DNA from: Allobacillus halotolerans | GTDB taxonomy: Bacteria > Bacillota > Bacilli > Bacillales > Alkalibacillaceae | Assembly: GCF_028743495.1 (NCBI RefSeq) | Contig: NZ_CP117968.1 | Strand: one strand, 5' to 3' | Length of the DNA stretch: 64,000 nucleotides | Shown: one piece after another, positions 60,080-64,000 of the stretch | Numbering within the stretch: the first letter of the stretch is position 1 | Layout of the letters: the number at the start of each line of letters is the position of its first letter | Notes under the pieces: generated by a model | What the model was told of the DNA's origin: nothing | The model's input: only the letters and a program-made list of their open reading frames with translations | Databases searched by the model: none | Made by a program: the position numbers and the translations under genes

Positions 60080-60922
60080 ATGTTTGAAAATTTCAATCAA
60101 ACCACCGTGGATTTGACCATTCTAATGGAACAGCATAAAAACACGTTTACTAAATCTGAACAAAAATTGTATACCTATATTAAAAAAAATTTAGATTTAA
60201 TCGTATATCAGTCACTGACTGAACTTGCGAATGCCTGCCATGTCGGAGAAGCAACCGTGTTGCGCTTCTGTCGGAAGCTAGGCTATAAAGGATATCAAGG
60301 GTTTAAACTAGCTTTGGCAAGAGAAATTTCCATGCGTGACCAAAACATCAGTGATGATACCTATATTGATAAAGTGCGAAATAATATGGTCCAAGCAATC
60401 GAAGATACCTATAAACTAGTCGATGACGAACAACTTCAACGAGCAATCGATCAAATTGACCAATCAACAAATGTCGTAGTTTTCGGTGTCTCCTCTTCTG
60501 GAATCGCTGGATTGGATATGCAAAATCGTCTGATGCGGATTGGAGTCAATATCGAAACTATAACTGATTCACATAACCAAGTTCTTCGAGCAAACTCCGT
60601 GAATCAAGATACGGTGATTATCGCAATCAGCTTGACCGGGAGCACAAAAGATATCATTGATGCAGTGGAAACGAGCAAAGATAACGGCGCAAGCATCATT
60701 GCAATTACGAACTATACGGAATCTCCATTATCGAAATTCGCAGACATTGTACTACTGACCTCCGCGAAGGAAAATCCTTTAGACAGTGGCTCGCTTGTTT
60801 CGAAAATCTCGCAACTGTTCGTTATTGATTTATTATGTACAGGAATCACCATGAGAAATTATGAAGATGCCAAAAAGACAAAAGAGAAAATTGCGCAAAC
60901 CATTTCGAATAAATTGTACTAA
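60080..60922 (+). CDS. RpiR/MurR-family regulator of the nan operon
   Basis: An RpiR-type regulator (280 aa): N-terminal helix-turn-helix (LTELANACHVGEATVLRFCRKLGYKGYQGFKLAL) and C-terminal SIS sugar-phosphate-binding domain (VVVFGVSSSGIAGLDMQNRL; SLTGSTKDIIDAVETSKDNGA). AAAGGAGGATTTTC sets the start at 60080. Divergence from nanA suggests that it senses a phosphorylated amino sugar such as ManNAc-6-P or GlcNAc-6-P. Confidence 0.9.
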   Translation: MFENFNQTTVDLTILMEQHKNTFTKSEQKLYTYIKKNLDLIVYQSLTELANACHVGEATVLRFCRKLGYKGYQGFKLALAREISMRDQNISDDTYIDKVRNNMVQAIEDTYKLVDDEQLQRAIDQIDQSTNVVVFGVSSSGIAGLDMQNRLMRIGVNIETITDSHNQVLRANSVNQDTVIIAISLTGSTKDIIDAVETSKDNGASIIAITNYTESPLSKFADIVLLTSAKENPLDSGSLVSKISQLFVIDLLCTGITMRNYEDAKKTKEKIAQTISNKLY

Positions 60923-61032
60923 TATTTAGTTGACCAACAATATGTTCAATCACGCTTCTTCCTCCTCATAGTTCGAATTGCACTGGGCATGCTATGAATC
61001 AAGATTGTATACCTATAATGGAGGAATCTGAT

Positions 61033-61731
61033 ATGAACCTCACTGAGTTATTGATTCGCATTACTGCTGGTTTTATTGTTTTATTTATTTTAGCAAGAGT
61101 AATGGGCAGGAAAGAAATCAGCCAAATGACATTTTTCAATTTTGTTTCTGCAATTGCAATTGGCTCAATAACCGCCAATATGGTTCTTAATAGCAATATA
61201 AGTATACGAAATGGTTTCATAGCATTAATTAGTTGGGCACTCTTTACGATTTTTATTGGATACATCGATATATTTTCAAAAAAATCTAGAAAATTAACTA
61301 CCGGTGAACCAATCATTGTCATTAAAGAAGGAAAAATTATGGAACATTCACTTCGAAAAACTCGTTTAGATGTGGATCGTCTACGCTCACTTCTTCGTCA
61401 AAAAAATATTTTCGCCATTTCAGATGTTCATTATGCCATTTTTGAAACGAACGGCAAGCTCTCTGTCATGCCAAAAGAAGGACAACAGCCAGTTACCAAA
61501 GCTGACTTGAGCATTCCTAAAAAAAGCCATGTTTATCCCACTTCTACCGAAATCATTTCGGATGGTGAGATTAACACAGCCAACTTAAATCGATTAAATT
61601 TGGATCAGCAATGGTTGGACTCAGAGTTAAAGAAAGCAAATATTAAAGAATTGAATGAAGTGTTCTATGCAGAAATAAACCAAGACGGAACACTCTATAT
61701 CGACCGTAAAGACGACCCGATGGTGCACTAA
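61033..61731 (+). CDS. YetF/DUF421 family membrane protein, long form
   Basis: A DUF421 protein (232 aa) with three N-terminal helices and FILARVMGRKEISQMTFFNFVSAIAIGS, then two soluble repeats. The C-terminal part includes LRKTRLDVDRLRSLLRQKNIFAISDVHYAIFETNGKLSV. The start at 61033 follows GGAGGAATCTG. It is the full-length counterpart of the shorter protein at 16242-16760 and monocistronic. Confidence 0.87.
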   Translation: MNLTELLIRITAGFIVLFILARVMGRKEISQMTFFNFVSAIAIGSITANMVLNSNISIRNGFIALISWALFTIFIGYIDIFSKKSRKLTTGEPIIVIKEGKIMEHSLRKTRLDVDRLRSLLRQKNIFAISDVHYAIFETNGKLSVMPKEGQQPVTKADLSIPKKSHVYPTSTEIISDGEINTANLNRLNLDQQWLDSELKKANIKELNEVFYAEINQDGTLYIDRKDDPMVH

Positions 61732-61748
61732 CAACTTGATATCAACTT

Positions 61749-61780
61749 CCCCCTCGTTATGTGATTAACGAGGGGGTTTT
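61749..61780 (+). terminator. Terminator after yetF, long form
   Basis: CCCCCTCGTTA and TAACGAGGGGG arms followed by TTTTTATTTTT. Confidence 0.9.
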
Positions 61781-61849
61781 TATTTTTGTACGTGATTTTC
61801 TGTTTTCATTAGTGAACCGGATCCATTGAAAATAAATTTTTTTTGGTTT

Positions 61850-61892
61850 AGTGAGATATATCACAACGTTTCTTTATAACCATCTTTATACT
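61850..61892 (+). promoter_or_regulatory. FNR-type promoter of the DUF2249 operon
   Basis: AGTGAGATATATCACA (61850-61865) matches 9 of 10 fixed positions of the FNR consensus. With -10 TATACT at 61887-61892, the box is centred 41.5 bp upstream of the predicted start. Confidence 0.65.
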
Positions 61893-61924
61893 GTAGACAT
61901 ACGAAATAAAGGAGGAATGTACAG

Positions 61925-62164
61925 ATGAGCAACTTACAATATGCAGCAGAGGTTCATGCACCTGATATTGAGCCTAGAATTCGTCATCCAAGAATTTTCG
62001 AGGTGTTTGATGGCTTAGAATCTGGAGAATATATGTTATTAACGAACGACCATGATCCAACTCCTCTCTACTATCAGTTCATGATGGAAAGAGAAGGAAC
62101 GTTTGTATGGGAATTCATCGAGCAAGGACCCGTCACCTGGCGAGTAACGATTGGTAAAAAGTAG
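61925..62164 (+). CDS. DUF2249 domain protein
   Basis: A 79-residue soluble protein with the DUF2249 pattern: RHPRIFEVFDGLESGEYMLL, then NDHDPTPLYYQF and WEFIEQGPVTWRVTIGK. His residues suggest metal or heme contact. The family is found with denitrification and anaerobic genes. AAAGGAGGAATGTACAG precedes the ATG. It is first in an FNR-type operon with the next gene. Confidence 0.85.
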   Translation: MSNLQYAAEVHAPDIEPRIRHPRIFEVFDGLESGEYMLLTNDHDPTPLYYQFMMEREGTFVWEFIEQGPVTWRVTIGKK

Positions 62165-62217
62165 TCTCAAAAGATAAACCCAGAAACCCGGTTCATGTCA
62201 CCTTGGAGGGCTCCCCT

Positions 62218-62694
62218 ATGAGTTATTGGTTTTTCTTCAATTCCATTGTGTTTATTTATGCGAGTTGGCAGGTTTTACAGCACTTTTCCTACCAGCCAAC
62301 CTATACGCATATTCTCTTTGGGTTTCTGGGATTATTGTTTTTTCTATTCAACTGGACTCGGCATGCTGTATTCTCAACGATCAGAACGAGTTCAAATCGT
62401 CCAGCGAAAATTAGGTGGGTAAACCTCTCAAAAGTCATTCGACCCTACCACCGATGGATTGGCACATCCGCCCTCGTGATGATTATCATTCATGCGGTTT
62501 TGATCATCCAACGTTATGGAATCTACTGGACAAGCACAAAGATGCTTTCGGGCCTATTCGCGTTAACGACGCTTATTGCTGTTGTCTTATCTGGTTGGTA
62601 CCGACTGGTTAAACCGAGCGGATGGATTCGACGACTTCACTTGCGGTTAGGGTTGCTATTGTTTGTTTTGATCGTATTGCATTTATGGTTTTGA
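62218..62694 (+). CDS. Cytochrome b / ferric-reductase-like membrane protein
   Basis: A 158-aa protein with five hydrophobic helices. Paired His residues in YHRWIGTSALVMIIIHAVL and LHLRLGLLLFVLIVLHLWF are spaced as axial heme ligands across one membrane, as in ferric-reductase-like transmembrane domains. ATG 62218 follows TTGGAGGG. It is 53 bp after DUF2249, probably in the same FNR-controlled operon, and may act in anaerobic electron transfer. Confidence 0.72.
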   Translation: MSYWFFFNSIVFIYASWQVLQHFSYQPTYTHILFGFLGLLFFLFNWTRHAVFSTIRTSSNRPAKIRWVNLSKVIRPYHRWIGTSALVMIIIHAVLIIQRYGIYWTSTKMLSGLFALTTLIAVVLSGWYRLVKPSGWIRRLHLRLGLLLFVLIVLHLWF

Positions 62695-62699
62695 GTACA

Positions 62700-62855
62700 A
62701 TGCAGGTTGAAAGGCTCATATATTTAGAAATTAGTCTCATAAATCAGTTACTTGGACGCATTTCTTTACGTATTGGTCGCAAATCGTTTACCAACGGGTT
62801 CATATTCGTAAAAAAAGGCTCATATTTTCCCAAGTAGGGAGCATATATGCAACAG
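62700..62855. repeat. 21-bp periodic array, degenerate
   Basis: GGCTCATAT, GTCTCATAA, GGACGCAT, GGTCGCAA, GGTTCATAT, GGCTCATAT and GGGAGCATAT recur about every 20-22 bp. Read on the minus strand these are the same (A)TATG-NN-CC motif as in the arrays at 45240, 54085 and 21880. It lies between convergent genes. Confidence 0.75.
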
Positions 62856-62888
62856 CTAGACTCCATGCCACCCCTAAACTCCCTAAAA

Positions 62889-63803
62889 TCAAGCCTGTTT
62901 CAACCGCCGTTTACGACGCATCTCCTCATAAGCACCTGAACCGAAAAATACACCGACCAAAATTAAGAAGAATCCAAGAACTTGAGCAAAGCCAATCACT
63001 TCATCTAAAAAAAGAACCGCACTGATCAATGCAAAAAATGGATTTAAGTTGAGAAAAATTGCCGTTGCAGCCGGACCGACTTTTCCAATCGAATCATTAT
63101 AAAACATATGGCCTAATGCGGTTGCAATTACTGCAGATGCTAAAAAAATTGCCCAGATGCCGATATTTGATTGACCAAACAGGCTATCTAGACCATTCGG
63201 TTCCAATACTAAACCAATTCCCAAAAGACCAATCGATCCAATGACAAGCATATAGCCCGTTAATAGACGAGGGTCCAATGTCGGAGAAGCCTTTGCAATA
63301 ATAATAAAACTGATGGCCTGAGCAATCACCGAAAGAAATACATGAACGTCCCCGATGGATATCTCACTTAAACCTTCATTTCCGATAATTACGATAAATG
63401 ATACCCCTGTTATACCCAATAAGAAACCGACGACGCGAACCCACGTCAATCGATCTCCTAGAAAAATAACTGCCATAATCGCCGTCATTAACGGCACCGT
63501 CCCTAAAATCATACCACCGTTGGAGGCAGTTGTCTCTGTCAGTCCTACAGACAAAAAATATTGGTGGCCAACAACACTGAATAGGCTAGCGATTGCGACT
63601 GTGCGCCACTCTCTTTTCGTCAACCGACGAACTCTTTTCATGAACGTTAAAAAGATAAAAACAAATACACCAGCGACAAATATTCTGGCAGCCGTCATCG
63701 TGACTGGAGTGAAATTTGTCACTAATATTTTAGTCGCTGTGACATTGAACCCCCATGCAGCAACGACTAAAAATAGAATCAAATAAATTTTTGCTTTGCC
63801 CAA
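62889..63803 (-). CDS. EamA/RhaT-family (DMT) transporter
   Basis: A 304-aa protein with ten predicted helices in two EamA repeats (AAWGFNVTATKILVTNFTPVT and FIIIAKASPTLDPRLLTGYM). Members export or import small metabolites; the substrate is unknown. The TTG start follows GAAGGATGACG. The C-terminus is basic (MRRKRRLKQA). Confidence 0.85.
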   Translation of the reverse strand: MGKAKIYLILFLVVAAWGFNVTATKILVTNFTPVTMTAARIFVAGVFVFIFLTFMKRVRRLTKREWRTVAIASLFSVVGHQYFLSVGLTETTASNGGMILGTVPLMTAIMAVIFLGDRLTWVRVVGFLLGITGVSFIVIIGNEGLSEISIGDVHVFLSVIAQAISFIIIAKASPTLDPRLLTGYMLVIGSIGLLGIGLVLEPNGLDSLFGQSNIGIWAIFLASAVIATALGHMFYNDSIGKVGPAATAIFLNLNPFFALISAVLFLDEVIGFAQVLGFFLILVGVFFGSGAYEEMRRKRRLKQA

Positions 63804-63920
63804 ACGTCATCCTTCTTTCTATGTATCGTTCAATTATTCATTGATGGTAACACAATATCCATCCATACTCCACGACGGCACGTTTGTAGAACGACAATTT
63901 TTAAAGACTAATTGTTAAAA

Positions 63921-63963
63921 AGTGATTTGTATCACTACACCCCTAAATGATAACCATTATCAT
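63921..63963 (+). promoter_or_regulatory. FNR-type box with a -10 at the right edge
   Basis: AGTGATTTGTATCACT (63921-63936) contains the GTGA-N6-TCAC core. A -10-like TATCAT at 63958-63963 puts its centre 41.5 bp upstream of the predicted start. It would drive a gene beginning beyond the window; AGGAAGG lies at 63988-63994. Confidence 0.5.
63948..63962. promoter_or_regulatory. Fur box
   Basis: TGATAACCATTATCA, a 7-1-7 palindrome with one mismatch to TGATAAT-N-ATTATCA. It overlaps the predicted -10 box, so iron-loaded Fur would repress the gene that starts beyond the window. Confidence 0.65.
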
Positions 63964-64000
63964 TGAATTGTAGATTCAATTCACTATAGGAAGGAATGAT

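Overview
This window looks like chromosomal DNA of a low-to-moderate G+C, Gram-positive, probably halotolerant member of the Bacillaceae. The reasons are strong AGGAGG-type ribosome binding sites, many lipoprotein signals with AACGG lipoboxes followed by very acidic linkers, a glycine-betaine binding protein, and families such as MntABC, CarD, Mqo, YetF/DUF421, CitST-like and YfmJ. No rRNA, tRNA, CRISPR array or complete insertion sequence was recognised.

Layout. 0.6-6.2 kb: a tricarboxylate transporter (tctCBA) behind a CitA/CitB-type two-component system, with a perfect catabolite-repression site. 6.3-8.6 kb: a small membrane protein and a NERD-nuclease/helicase. 8.65-14.3 kb: one leftward catabolic unit under a GntR regulator (DUF2848 protein, nitrilase, cupin, TRAP transporter); its substrate is unknown. 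15-25 kb: a DadA-like oxidase, YetF, a TPR protein, a CoA-transferase, a LytTR regulator, YeiH with a divergent LysR, and a CNNM/CorC protein. 23.7-26.4 kb: an MntR-controlled manganese ABC transporter. 26.4-31.5 kb: an AT-rich accessory island with a plasmid-type ribbon-helix-helix protein, a candidate type I toxin-antitoxin locus, orphan small proteins and broken genes. 31.6-43.9 kb: YfmJ, a second CoA-transferase, a possible nucleotidyltransferase toxin pair, a C45 acyltransferase, an inverted second copy of the toxin-antitoxin locus, a CarD/MarR pair, Mqo, a hydroxyacyl-CoA dehydrogenase, and an AarF kinase with a phasin-like protein. 43.9-53.4 kb: aminotransferase, YjiH, an FNR-type radical SAM enzyme, class I aldolase, a dicarboxylate symporter and a betaine-binding protein with a decayed second copy. 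53.4-60.9 kb: a sialic-acid operon (nanA-nanE-siaPQM-nanK) with a divergent RpiR regulator and an SGNH esterase. 61-64 kb: a second YetF, an FNR-type operon (DUF2249 plus a cytochrome-b-like membrane protein), an EamA exporter, and a Fur/FNR-type promoter at the right edge.

The most unusual property is in the intergenic DNA. At least nine gaps carry tandem arrays, and these fall into only two period classes. Six have a unit of 21 bp (one with a 175 bp higher-order repeat) and three have a unit of 51-53 bp, mostly exactly 52 bp. The unit sequences differ from locus to locus. Both periods are close to whole numbers of DNA helical turns (two and five), so the motifs would lie on one face of the helix.

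The other leading candidates are the duplicated type I toxin-antitoxin locus with a conserved antisense promoter, and three FNR-like boxes, each positioned 41.5 bp upstream of the predicted start site.
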